Source of the DNA: Eutreptiella sp. 'Long Island Sound 2002'
Lineage: Eukaryota > Euglenozoa > Euglenophyceae > Eutreptiales > Eutreptiaceae
Length of the DNA stretch: 64,000 nucleotides
Direction: 5' to 3'
Assembly: GCA_964036045.1 (NCBI GenBank)
Contig: OZ038392.1
Coordinates: forward strand, 35,849,330-35,913,329
Below, piece by piece: positions 30,020 through 41,092 of the stretch (position 1 is its first letter; the number at the start of each line of letters is the position of its first letter). Below the pieces are notes generated by a model that saw only the letters and a list, made by a program, of their open reading frames with translations, did not search any database and had not been told where the DNA came from. The position numbers and the translations under genes were made by a program.

Positions 30020-30575
30020 TCCGTCTTGTATGTGTGTCATTCCACTAAAATAATACATTCCTGAAAATCTCCTATAAGGCGCTTCACGAATCGCTCAAAA
30101 CAGTAATTTGTGGCTGCCTTTCTGAACCTGTCTGATTTCCGTGTTCGTAGATATTTTTTAGTATGCAACTGGAACCACCTAATTTGGGGTGCCACTCCTC
30201 GCTGAAGCATGCAATCAACTTCTCTGAACAACTCACGTGTTCAAGCGGCACCCATGTTGTGCTTGCCACATGGTACTATTTCCAATGGACTAAGCGCCGC
30301 TTTTGAAAGGGACAATCCGAAAAAGCGGGCTTTTTTCAAAACTACCAGGTTTGTACAGGTTCCAAATCGTACCATGGACCTGAACTGTTAAGATTAGAAA
30401 TATGATGAAAGTAGTGGAGCGTTGACACTACACTTTGGTGACACTTTGACCCATATGGGGAACACTGTTGCACTGTTACACAATAGCTCGAAAACCGCCA
30501 ACCACACAACGTTCAACCACCAGTACGTAGTGTCTAGCTACCACGACACAACTTTGGTCCGGACACTTTGTTGAG
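30020..30575. repeat. Diverged repeat, copy A
   Basis: Matches copy B in two blocks: 30020-30300 with about 41093-41363, and 30318-30575 with about 42788-43042. Shared words include CTCCTATAAGGCGCTTC, CAACTCACGTGTTCAAGCGG and GTGGAGCGTTGACACTA. Copy B has about 1.4 kb between the two blocks that is absent here. The repeat breaks off where the GC-rich region begins. Confidence 0.75.
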
Positions 30576-30591
30576 CAAGGAAAACGGTTTT

Positions 30592-31061
30592 CATTGCACA
30601 AATAACCAACCTACCAACGCGCGCCGCTCCATCCCCATCCCCGCAGGGTACACCAAATGCATCTGCGGCCAAACAGAGGACGAGACCTGGGACCACTTCA
30701 AGACATGCCCCCTGTACCGGGGGCTCGACACCCTCACAGACTGAAACCCAGCCAAAAAATATTGCACAGCACGCCAGATGGCCAACACGGTCCCTGACGG
30801 CCCAAAAGCTCACCACCATCCTCCGGCTGGCAGAGATGCTCGAGGAGGTCCGCAGGGGGCTCGTAACCACTGCAGTTTACACCCTCATACGCACCAGCGC
30901 GGACAACCCGCAGGCCACGGCCGCACACATGCAACGGACAGCCGTCACACAAACGGCCACGCAACTCAAGTACCGCAGCCACAGGTATCTACAACACACA
31001 GCCACCGTACCCCCAACAGAGGAGGCCCACCTTCTCAAACTCCTGTTCTACCAACCGTAAA
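30592..31061 (+). pseudogene. LINE ORF2 C-terminal zinc-finger relic
   Basis: A plus-strand frame gives KCICGQTEDETWDHFKTCPLY. This C-x-C-x8-H-x4-C arrangement is typical of the C-terminal zinc motif of many non-LTR retrotransposon ORF2 proteins. After a frameshift near 30740 the sequence continues with LTTILRLAEMLEEVRRGL and ends near 31061 (LLKLLFYQP). No RT core lies upstream, since the sequence begins abruptly after repeat copy A. This is therefore the 3' end of a 5'-truncated LINE copy. Family assignment rests on the one motif. Confidence 0.55.
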
Positions 31062-31086
31062 GCCCCCTCCGACAACCTAACAGCCG

Positions 31087-31784
31087 GTGCAGGACCTCCC
31101 CCGGGCCTGCGCACCATCCAGCGCACACAACACCACCACGACACGCACTAGCACCTCGGGCACCACACGCACACCCGCGAGCATGCAGACACTGCAAGCC
31201 CCCATGCTGCCACGCCACCGTCCGTCCATAGGTACTGCCAACCGCCGGCCACCGCATGCCCCTTCTGCGTATGCCAACGGCTGCCAAACACGGCCCTGCC
31301 CTGCAACACGAGCCACTGGGTCTGCCTAGGGGCCGCACATGGTTTCAGCCACTGCCCCCACTGCGGGGAGCTCAACCCGCGGCCCCGGCCGCACCCCCCA
31401 GACAAGCCACCCCAGCTTCTTCGGGCCCCTCACCAACACCCTCCAAGACTGCCCAGGTGGGCATTACGCGGCGGACCCGGCAGACCACGTATGGGCCACT
31501 GCCGTGGCCACCGGAGGCACACCAATGCCCCTCTACAGCCCGCCCCTACGCCACAGCGGGAGCGGCTTGAACATGGCAGCCCGCCACATCCTTCTTGCCC
31601 TCTACCTCCACCACCGCGGCCTTCACCTTCCGGACCCACACATCCCAACCCCCCACATTGCGGCCCCGGCACCGGAGGCGTGGCCAGAGACGGCACCGGA
31701 GGACGTGGCGGACTAACTCCGGCGCACCTGCCGCCGGTCCAACAACGCTTGAGGCGGTTGGAAAGAAACACCCTACCCCCTTAG
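31087..31784 (+). pseudogene. GC-rich ORF with a RING-like Cys/His cluster
   Basis: Within a Pro-rich plus-strand frame, about 31257-31367 encodes ACPFCVCQRLPNTALPC, then NTSHWVC, then HGFSHCPHCGELNP. The spacing C-x2-C ... C-x3-H-x2-C ... C-x2-C is RING- or zinc-ribbon-like, with one expected ligand missing. The rest is low-complexity Pro/Arg/His coding, probably driven by C-rich composition. It belongs to the GC-rich block 30592-40790, perhaps an ORF1 or accessory part of the same LINE family. It has no visible start or stop context, so it may not be a gene at all. Confidence 0.35.
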
Positions 31785-32889
31785 CGAACTCCTCTACGTA
31801 CCTCACCCCCCCCTCCCACCGAGCTGAGGGCCCCGGAGGGCTTTTGAAATTATATTAGCGCACCAACTTGTTCAAGGGCTGGTGTCCCCTAAAGACCCCT
31901 GGAGAGCTGGGCGTCCTTCTGAGACTCCGACCGAACCGCCCCCAGCAGGCCGCCGCCGCACAGATGGACCCCATGGACCAACGCGCCTAAGTGAGGTGCC
32001 TCAAGACATGCCTCAGGGAGGCGCATCGCTGGCACTCCACCGCCCCGTCGTCCCCATGGGGACAGGGGGGACCACCTGCCTCCGACGCCCGCCAGACCAA
32101 GAAAGCCAAAATCAGCAAAGCCGCCCGCCAACGCGCCCGCCAACAGGGCGCAGTGCCCCAACCGGGACTCGAACCCAGCTGCATCGCACTACACCACTTC
32201 CAAGGCCCCGGAGCATACCACCAACACAACTCTCCCAAACGCCCACCAACCCCGCCGTACTGCGGCACCCCGGCCCTGCACCAACACTGCCCAACACACA
32301 CCACACAGGGACTACTGCCCTCAAAAATGCACACAGGGGCCGCCGCTCGCGCAGGGCCAGGGAATGTGGCACCACCACCAGCACCAGCACGCCCCCGCCA
32401 TCCCCAGCACATGCCCCCTGGTGCCGGAATACCACAGCGACCCCCTACAGCTCCATCATCACCAAGCCCCAGCAGCCAGGGACCGCAGGCCAGCGGCCCA
32501 TCGCGGCGCACTGGACCGCACCACCCCAGCACGCGTGCCATGGACACACCTATCACCACCACGGGCCCTTACCATCGTACCCACCCGTGCCATGGTGCCA
32601 CACGCAACCAGCACACCCGCACCACCACCACCACACAGTCTAGGACCACCTACGAACCCCAAAACACGGGCCCACAACATTTGGGCCGCTTTACGCCCCC
32701 ATAGACCCAGGGGGGGCCGTGCACTCGCACCAACAACGCGGAGGCCAGGACGGAGTACCCCACCACCACGTACGGCCCCCTCAGCCGCAGCTCCTGACTG
32801 CGAGCATGGCCCACCAACAGCCGCCTACCACCAGCGAGCCGCAGTCCCACCAAGAATCCGAAGCAGCCACCTCACAACTCAAAACCCAC
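31785..32889. other. GC- and Pro-rich block, no recognisable domain
   Basis: All three plus frames are open for long stretches because the plus strand is C-rich and stop codons are rare. The encoded peptides (Pro, Thr, His, Gln-rich) have no conserved motif. I see nothing that selects one frame. It ends at the insertion point of the nested LINE (32890-32905). Confidence 0.4.
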
Positions 32890-32905
32890 AAGACCCGGCG
32901 AGACA

Positions 32906-35224
32906 ACGTCACCAAATCCGAACTCCACGCCCTCAACAATGCTCCTCACCTCACCATCCGCATTTCCTCTACCACCCACTTCAGCACCTTCGATCAACAT
33001 GGCAAACCACGCCAATATTACAAATACTTAGGGGTCTTCTTCTACACTTCTCAACAAAATCAGCCAATGTTCCTCCTCCTAAAAAACCTCGTCAACTCCT
33101 TCTTCACCAACCTCCTTCCTCTATCCCTATCACACACCGAACTCATCAAACTATCCAACATTCAACTTATTTCCTATCCTTGCCTACCGCCTCATCTACA
33201 ATTCCCTCCCCAACAAACTTCTTGACACACTTGACCACTCCATTTGGACCAACATAGCATCCCAAGGCAAACTATCACTCCGCACTCCCAACAAAACCAA
33301 ATATTCTCCTCGCCACACTCTTGGTCTTGGCATCACCAAAATATCTCACGTTACCCACACTCAAGCCATCAACCACTTTCTTCGGTACACATCCAACGAA
33401 GGTCCTGCCACATCCAATCACTCTATCCAACACACCTTTTTCCACCGCGGCCCACCTTCTAACCTCCTGCAAGACATGCTCATCACTTCAGCCCACCACT
33501 TCTCCATGCAAACACACAATATTCCACACCACAACCCCTGCCAAGTCCGATCGCTTCCACTCAACTCAGCCATCCAAGTCGCCTTCCTCAACCACAACAA
33601 CGAGACTTCAAATATCTGGTACCCAGGCACAACCATCCAGCACAATCTCCACTCCACATCAGTCCAATTCTCCGACAACATCTTCCACCTTCACGACACC
33701 CACCACTTCTCCTTCATCACTCAAAAGGGCAACGAACTCTCTTCCTTTATTACTACCCCCACATATCCAATATGCCCAACCACACTACACGACTTCCCCA
33801 TCCCACATACCAACACCCTATCAACCACATATTATTTCCAGCTCAAATCCAACCATAATATTCCCCTTCCCAACTTTTCACATCTGGATTATTGGGGCTG
33901 TCACGACTTGCTCAACGCTCTCCAATCCAACACCACCTACTCCATCATCTATACCGACGGATCGGACGACCCCAACTCTTCCAACCCCTCCGGATCAGCC
34001 GCAATTATCTCCCTTCAACCCAACAACCACACTATCATTACCTCCCCCTCTCCCCTCAAAGGATCATACCCGGCAGAAATCTATGCCATCATCATCTCCC
34101 TCCTCTACCCTCAACTCACCACCCTCCCCCAACCGATCATCTTCGCCATCGACAACTTGAGCACATGCCTCACCCTAAACACCCTCCTTCACTTTCACTC
34201 TCCCCCCTTCACCACTAGCAACAACTCCTTTGCTCTTTGGTACAACCTCATATGGCACCTTCTCCAACATCTAAAACACATCACCATCCTATTCATTTGG
34301 ATCAAAGGACATGCCGATTTCCCCGGCAATGAAGCGGCGGACAGTGTCTCCAAATGGAGCACCACCCATTTCGATTACCTTCTGTCCCCCACAACTTCCA
34401 CGCAATTGGCCATTAACCAAACTCCACTCCCCGGCAAAATAACCTCTAAACTCACGAAACATCAACTTCCAACCCATCAACACAACAACATTCACCTCTC
34501 CCTTAGTAATCACTTCTTTCTCAAATCCTCGTGGTTCTCCACTTTCACCTTTAAGTGGGTGAATGGCCTCTTCTCTTGAGAGGGCTACCAACCCGACTTC
34601 ATCCTCAACACCTACCATTGCCCTCTTTGTAACCATCACCACCCCTTAGACCCCATTACCTTCATCACCGAAAGCCACACCACTAACGCAATACGGAAAA
34701 AGTTCTTCAACACTTGGAGTGGGCACTTCCACAGCACCATCATCACTTGGTGGGCCACCGCTTCCAAAGCCGACCGCCGCAACTTCATTCGCACCCTCAT
34801 ACCCAACACACTTAGCAATCAATTACGCACACCTCCACCAAACACAACCTACTACTCCAACATCAAATCTCTTCGTCAAGCCCCCAAACATCGACAAAAC
34901 CCTCTCACCACCCTCCTCAACGAAACCAAACAATGGCTCATCGACAACCCCATCTCTAACTTTCATCAGCTATCTCCGACGGCCACCTCTAACCCCTGGA
35001 ACGAATCATTTTCCATTTACAGTACATCATCCACCGCTCCCCACCCACTGCACTTTCCATCCCCTATCAACAAGGAACAGACCAACAAACAACCTCACTC
35101 TAAACGCCCTACTACAAAACCGAAACCCCCCACCAAAACTTCAGCCGTACAACTTCAACACTTTCCGCCTCAACCACTACATCCTCACACCATCAACCGC
35201 ATACCTCCTCCAAATGACACCTAA
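32906..35224 (+). pseudogene. LINE ORF2 C-terminal half: RT thumb, RNase H, zinc motif
   Basis: It begins in the RT thumb region (YYKYLGVFFYT, then LAYRLIYNSLPNKLLD). After a spacer of about 200 residues an RNase H follows: YSIIYTDGSDD (Asp), YPAEIYAIIISL (Glu), IIFAIDNLST (Asp) and FIWIKGHADFPGNEAADS (His/Asp). Downstream is a Cys/His motif (YHCPLCNHHHPLDPITF). RNase H in non-LTR elements is found in several clades. Lesions are a frameshift near 33170 and a TGA at 34577-34579; the frame then runs on to TAA 35222-35224. The catalytic RT palm and endonuclease are missing because of 5' truncation. Confidence 0.85.
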
Positions 35225-35284
35225 CCTCAAGTCCCATCTCTCACCTCCAGCGCATACACTCGCTTCACCGGCGGCACTCTCGTC

Positions 35285-35670
35285 TTGTCAGCCAACAGCA
35301 AACAATCAGCAACCAACAGCCAGCAGCCAGCAGCCAGCAACCAACAGCAAACAACAAGCAGCAGCAGCAGTCAGCAGCCAGCAGCCAGCGACCAACAACC
35401 AGTAGCCAGCGGCCAACAGCCAACAGCCAGCACATCAACCACCCACCGCCTCCCTTCCACAGTAAGACACTTCCAGTGACAACACCCAGCAACCAGCCAA
35501 CAGCAAACATCCAGCAACCAGCAGCCAGCGACCAGCAACCAGCAATCAACAGCCAGCGACATGCAGCAGCAACAGTCAACATCCAGCACCCAGCAGCCAA
35601 GAGCAAACAGCCAGCAAACAGCAGCCGCCAACATCCACCAGCACGCAGCCAGCAACCAACAGCCATCTGA
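35285..35670. repeat. CAG/CAA-rich minisatellite in the LINE 3' region
   Basis: About 385 bp composed of irregular repeats of words such as CAGCAACCAACAG and GCCAGCAGCCAG. It lies between the ORF2 stop and the poly(A) tail of the nested LINE, so it is probably part of that family's 3' untranslated region. Encoded Gln/Ala/Ser-rich frames are a by-product. Confidence 0.75.
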
Positions 35671-36309
35671 CACATCAGCCTTCACCCATCACCCACCTAC
35701 ACTGTAGGACACAACACCGTCACCACACTGCACCACACTGCACCACTGCATGCACAGCTCTGCGCACCAGGAAACCTTACCGATCCATTGAGTCTTTTTT
35801 GTTTGAGCCATCAATTGGAATTTTTCTTTTCGACTTTTTCAGGACCATTAAGGCAAGAGCGCAAGACTTGAGCAGAATGAAAGGGCTTTGTACTTTGGTA
35901 ATTCTCAGATCAGCTACAGGGCCCCAGACTGACTTCAGGCAAGCCAGATTGTTCCAGTCTGTTTTTCTTTTTGCCCCTGCACTTGCTCACTTCTCCTCGC
36001 TCAATCCACTGGTCCATTTTTCATTATATCATCTTTTTGTTATTCTTCATTTTGCCTTGGTATAGGCTATATATCCCTTTGCATCTTTCACCGAAATGGC
36101 CTCCACTTGTATTTTGACCTTTTCAGGCCCATGGTGCAGTTCATGCAGTGTTTTCACCCTGACTAGGTTTGTAAATACCCGCGGCTGTCCTTCGGAGAAC
36201 TTTGGCTCACCATGAACGCTCATTTTGCCCATGGTTAGGCCGCTTAGGTGCAATGCTTTGGGCGGGGGACCGCCATGCCTAAGAAAAAAAAAAAAGACCC
36301 GGCGAGACA

Positions 36310-37002
36310 CCCAGACGCCCAAACTGCAGAACATACAATCCCCCCCCGGCAGTGCCAGCCCCACACGCCCCCCTTAAGCCCCCCACCCAGGTCCCAAGCA
36401 GCAACTCGTCACACGGAGGCACCCACAAGCCCCTACCGCCCCCGCCCCCCGCCGACGCGCCCGTCCGTGAGCCCCCCCTCCCGCGGCCACCAAGCGAAAC
36501 CCCATCACCAGACCCCGCACACAGCAGCGACGTGCAGCCCCCCCCCCGCCCACACGACCAGCCCTCACCACACGCCGCACCCCAAGCCGCCACACCGGCC
36601 GCACCTCTCGCCCCCTTTGCCCTCCACTATCCCCCCGCGGTACAGCACCGCCTCCGGGGCTACAGAAACCAGGAAGTGCGGCGGCTAAAGACCTCGGGCA
36701 CCACCCAGGCGATCTGGGCGGCCACCCTCGTCCAGGCGGCCACCCTGGGCCAAGGCGTCGGAGACTTCCTCTTCGACGCCTTCCTAGACATCGCCCGACA
36801 CCGGTCGCCGCCCCGACGGCGAACGCCCCCCCCCCCCCCACCAGGAGACGGCGTCTGGGTGCCCCCCCTTGACTGGGGGCGGCACCTTGTTGGACACCCC
36901 GAGCCGGAGCGGGTGACGTCCACAGGCCACGTCCGCTACCGCGAGCCTGACATGGCCCACCCCCCATCCAGCACCACCCCTTCCAACACCATGGCGCGGT
37001 AA
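36310..37002 (+). pseudogene. Pro-rich ORF of the GC-rich block
   Basis: The frame reads Pro/Thr/His-rich sequence to about residue 85, then a more protein-like stretch: FALHYPPAVQHRLRGYRNQE, then AIWAATLVQAATLGQGVGDF, and FDAFLDIARHR. It ends with a TAA at about 37000. It follows directly after the nested LINE, so its true start lies before the insertion, in 31785-32889. I recognise no family. The middle stretch has believable helix content, the flanks are low complexity. Confidence 0.3.
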
Positions 37003-37013
37003 AGGAGGACGTG

Positions 37014-37215
37014 GGTCGACCGCGTGGCCTCCCTGAGCAACTTGGGGGACCAAGTCCAGGGCAACATCCCCACCCCCGACAACAACCAGCCGGCTCCCTC
37101 CACGTACATGACCCTCATGTACAACAACCACTACACCCCCTCCACCACCCACTACCAAGCACCAACCAACACCTGGGTGGTCAACGGCACCGACTCCCTC
37201 CTCCGCGCCGACTAG
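37014..37215 (+). pseudogene. Short fragment with an N-H-Y motif, possible cysteine-protease end
   Basis: A 60-odd codon frame reading TYMTLMYNNHYTPSTTHY and ending at TAG 37213-37215. The hydrophobic strand followed by N-H-Y resembles the catalytic His region of OTU-type cysteine proteases, which are known in some non-LTR retrotransposons. No matching Asp-x-x-Cys segment was found upstream, so this is a weak suggestion only. Confidence 0.2.
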
Positions 37216-37810
37216 CCCCCCCCCCCCCCCCACAGCCCCAGCCCAGACCCGTACACCAGGGAGGACGAGCCAGACGACCCCCCCATCCGGTGCGCGTGGG
37301 GGCACGATTCCCTGGAGACGCTCCTTTCCATCCGCAGCGGCAACCAGGGCCTTGGCAGGGCGATGTACTGCCTTGCCAAACGGACCCAACGGTGCTTGCA
37401 GATCCCGACACGGTGGACGTGGAAGGTCAACCTCCGCCCCCAGCAGAGGGAGGCCCCCCTGAACCACACGGGAGCCACCCCCCTCACGTCCCACCACCAT
37501 GCAGCTCTGATCGTTCATAGTGGCGGCCCGCCTCATGACCCTGCTGTGGCCGCGCCTGGACAACCCCAACCAACACTACCTCCATCCCACAGAGGGAGAC
37601 ATGGCCGGCATCCAGCGATGCTTCTTCGGAACCCTCCGATTCCTCTAGGAGTCAGACCCGCGCGTCCTGGAGCTAACGCCGACCCGCGCCCTGTAGCTCA
37701 CCAACCCGCGCAACCAAGACGACTCCACAACACCCCCACGCACCACACATGACACAACCCACGGCACCGGCACCAGCAAGCATACACGACGCAAGGGAAG
37801 GCGCGCGCAC

Positions 37811-39426
37811 ATGCCCGATGCCCGAACACGCACCTGCACCCTCCTTGCCCACAGGACCCAGCAACCAGCACCCGCCCCCGCCGTCCGGGACCCCTGGCCG
37901 TCCCCCACGTCCGCCTCCTCCGCCTCCAACTTCTCAACATCCACCAACACAACCACCGCCACCACCTCCCCCACCACACCCCAAGCCGGCACACCACCCG
38001 CCAAACAGCGGGCAACGTCATCTACGCAAGCCCGCAAAGCGGCTGCCGCCGCCAAGGCCGCCGCAGCCCCACGACCCGCTAGCGGGAAAGTGGGGCGGCA
38101 GCGCAATCCATGGAAGCCCGCATCCGCAGCCCAGCTGAAACCCAAAGCAGCCGCCACGCCGCAACCCAAAGCCCGGCCACCACCCAAGCCAACCACCAAG
38201 CAGCGACCCAGACCAGCCGCGACACCACGGCCCCGACCGGCTGCCAAACAGGAGCCCGGCCCCAAGGCCCGCGCAAAGCCGGTAGTGCAATTCCAGCTCC
38301 CCGTGAACATCCTCTACGACCTCCAGCCCCTACCACCAAAGGCCCAGCAGCAGCAGCACCCAGCACAACGCCCCCCCCGCCATCACCGACGCCGCAACCA
38401 CCGCCTCATGGCGGAACGCGCCACCGCCGAAGCACCACGCACCTCATCCCAACAACATCCAAACGCCGGACCCTGGGCCCACAGGCCACCCCCTCCCCGC
38501 CCGGGCTGGAGCAACGCCAGGGGCAACCAGCAGCGTCCTCAGCCCCCTATCAGCCCTCAGCAACTGCCCACGTCCAGCAGATGCCCCGTTACCGCCGCCA
38601 CCATGCACACAAACCCAACCACGAGGCAGAGTCTGTATCCACGTGCCCACGCGTCTGCATACGCCCGCGCCCCGCCCACTCCCCGCGCACCCCAACGACG
38701 CCCGACTACGAGGACTCCCCCAGGCCCACCGCCGCCACCAGTCCCCCTGACTCCACTGCGCGCACCCACGCCCACGTCAACGCCCACTCCCAAGGCCGCA
38801 GATCCGCCCGGGGACGGTGGTGGCAGCGCTGGACCCACACGCAGCTGTGGGAGCTGCGGAAGAAGGCTCCGGCAGAGCCCTCCCTCGAGGGCCCGGTCCA
38901 CCACTCCTGCAGGGAGACGACGGAGAACCGTCAACTCCAGCCGGCGGGGGGATGGATGCGGCAGGACGCATGGGAAGCCATGCTGGCTGATGCGCTTTGT
39001 CCCCAAAGAGTCCATCCCCGCGAGCTCTCTGCACCCCAGGACCACCCGTATGTCCTCAGGCGCCTGCGGGAGACCCTCCAGGCAACGCAGAGGGAAGGAA
39101 GGCGCCTGTGGGACATCAGCTCAAGCCCGACCCCACACAAGGACACCCCCTGGCCACCCCGAAGGCGCCGACGCACAGATAGCGGCAGCACCGACACCGC
39201 CCCGTCCCGAAGCACCCCGGGAACCTCGCACGCCACACAGCATGACGCGCCTGACCCCCCCGGCCCGCAGCGTCCCCGCCTAACCTCACGGGGGGTCAGT
39301 TTCCGAGCCACGCCCGGGCACACGCTGATGACACTCCCTGCCACCACAGGCCGCGAACCAATCCGCCCCGCCAGCCACAAGGCACCGCAAGCCACCGCGG
39401 CCCGCAACCGCCCCGACCAAGCCTGA
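37811..39426 (+). other. Overlapping long Pro/Ala/Arg-rich frames in C-rich DNA
   Basis: Two plus-strand frames are open for 440-490 codons over the same DNA (37811-39283 and 38110-39426). Both encode low-complexity Pro/Ala/Arg/Gln-rich peptides. The second has a short protein-like end (QDAWEAMLADALCPQRV, then HPYVLRRLRETLQATQ). The first may be longer only because C-rich DNA lacks stops. I cannot decide between them, and no domain supports either. If coding, a basic ORF1-like RNA-binding protein of a LINE would fit. Confidence 0.25.
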
Positions 39427-41092
39427 CCACGCCCGGGGCACCTGACCGGCCAGAAAAGGCGCCCTGACCCACCAGCCGAACCGCCCGAGACCCGATCCGA
39501 CCCGACGATCCCGTCCAGCATCCACCCCCGCAGTGACCCTCTCACTCCCCGCTATCCCGCCGGGCACCGCCACCGAACAACACGCCGGACCCCGCCCAGA
39601 AGAAGCCGCGCGGACCAGGAGCCGCTGAACACCAACGCGCACGCCAACGGGCATCCGCCGCGCCCGACAGCGCCAAGTCCAAGCCCGCAGCCGTCAAATC
39701 TGCGTAACCCGCCCAAACCGCCTAACATGCAAATCACGCCCACGCGCCCCGTCCGAAGCTTAACCATGACAGGAGCTGACAAACACGAACCACGCCCGAC
39801 AGCCCCTAACCCTCCGAGCCTGGCCCCGCACACGGAGGCAGAAAGGTACCCGAAGCCGGCGCCCACAGCCATCACATCGGCCTAACTTGCCAGCACCACC
39901 TCACCCTCGAGTCACGCCCACTAGCCCCGCCCGCAGCCGTGTACATCATGACACAGGGGCCGCATTCTATGGGCGCGACCGCGGAGAGGACACTAGCAAC
40001 AGCACCAGGACGAGGAATACGGCACTGCTGCACCGCTGTTCCAACTGCCCATGCCTATGCCTGTGGTGTTCGCGCGCCCCTTTTCCCCTTTTTCAAAAAA
40101 ACAAAAAAAAGCAAAAAGAAAACGAGGAAAACTTCAAGCAAGAAATAAAAGGGGGGGGGGGGGGCACTGAGGCCACCAACAGCACGCGCGTGCCGCAGAC
40201 AGCGTGCACACCGGTGTACAAGCGCCAAGTGCCCACGGACACCGCACACAGAACGCACAGGACGCGCGCACCGGTGAAGAAGCGCCAGAGGCCCCGGTCA
40301 CCGCACGCGCGTACGCACCGAGGGCAGCAGAAAGACACGGCGCAACAAACCACATCCCATGGGTCGGACGCACTGGGGCCACCCAGCCCACCAGCGGGGC
40401 TAGTAGCAGGAGCGGTACTCCAAGGCCCCTGGTCCGAGCCCGGCCGGGCTGCATCAGGGACCATGGCAAACGTCACCCGGAGCCATGGCAACAACCGGTG
40501 ACAGGCGAGCCGGCACACAGCCAAGGAGGGGTTCGCCTGCCAAGCAGCGGGGCCCCGTAACTCGAGCCACAGGGGTGAGGCGATCGTACCATAGCAGCAA
40601 TGCCCCCTGTGGTAAGAGATACTCCACACCGCAGGGCAGCCTCCCAGAGCTGCCGCCCAGGGTGAGGGGGCATGTGACCCTACTCACGGGTACATGTGGG
40701 GACACCCTCCCACCTGGGACATCTGGACCGGGTGGCCGCAAAACTGCCTTCCCAAGCGCCTGCGGGAGCGGCTCAAGAGGCACCTAACCTAGGGCAGTGG
40801 GAGGGAGAGGACGTCCCCTTGATGGAATTTCTTCCTGCATTGTGCCGAAGATACCTACCTACCTACCTACCTCCATTTACACATTACCTTGTGGAGAGAA
40901 ATGCAAACATATATCTTCTTGTGTCCGTTTTCACCGGAACATCGTGATGAAGGTACACGGTTCTGTCTACGCCGATGGTATTTGCTTCCTTCTTCACAAC
41001 TTGCTTAATGCATCGTGTGCTAATACATTATTCTGCCTAGCGCATCCCCCTATGTGAGAGGCCTGGCGCAAAAGGTCGCCATAAAACAATGG
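39427..41092. other. Non-coding end of the GC-rich block
   Basis: There is an A-rich stretch at 40096-40150 with AATAAA at 40144, followed by a run of 14 G (40151-40164). A further GC-rich part reaches about 40790. A short ACCT microsatellite lies at about 40852-40872, and a decayed GAGGCCT palindrome at 41053-41070. No gene is supported. The A-rich stretch with AATAAA could be the 3' end of a LINE copy. Confidence 0.4.

Larger units (their letters stand above)
32890..36309 (+). mobile_element. Nested 5'-truncated LINE with poly(A) tail and 16-bp TSD
   Basis: The 16-mer AAGACCCGGCGAGACA occurs at 32890-32905 and 36294-36309. Between the two copies is the 3' part of a LINE ORF2, a 3' untranslated region with a CAG/CAA minisatellite, and a terminal A-run (AAGAAAAAAAAAAA) directly abutting the second copy. 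Target-site duplication, poly(A) and 5' truncation are the signature of target-primed reverse transcription. Base composition shifts sharply at both borders: the host block is very GC-rich and the insert is not. Removing the insert rejoins the GC-rich block. Confidence 0.9.

Noticed and set aside
35285-35670. Possible CRISPR-like array
   Set aside because: The repeats are irregular CAG/CAA words without constant repeats and unique spacers, and the setting is a eukaryotic LINE.
36275-36688. ORF starting MPKKKKKDPARH
   Set aside because: Its ATG and lysine codons are the poly(A) end of the nested LINE running into the target-site duplication, so the start is an insertion artefact.
36374-37569. 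Long Gly/Arg-rich minus-strand ORFs opposite the GC-rich block
   Set aside because: They are mirror images of C-rich plus-strand DNA with few stop codons, show no domain and overlap one another.
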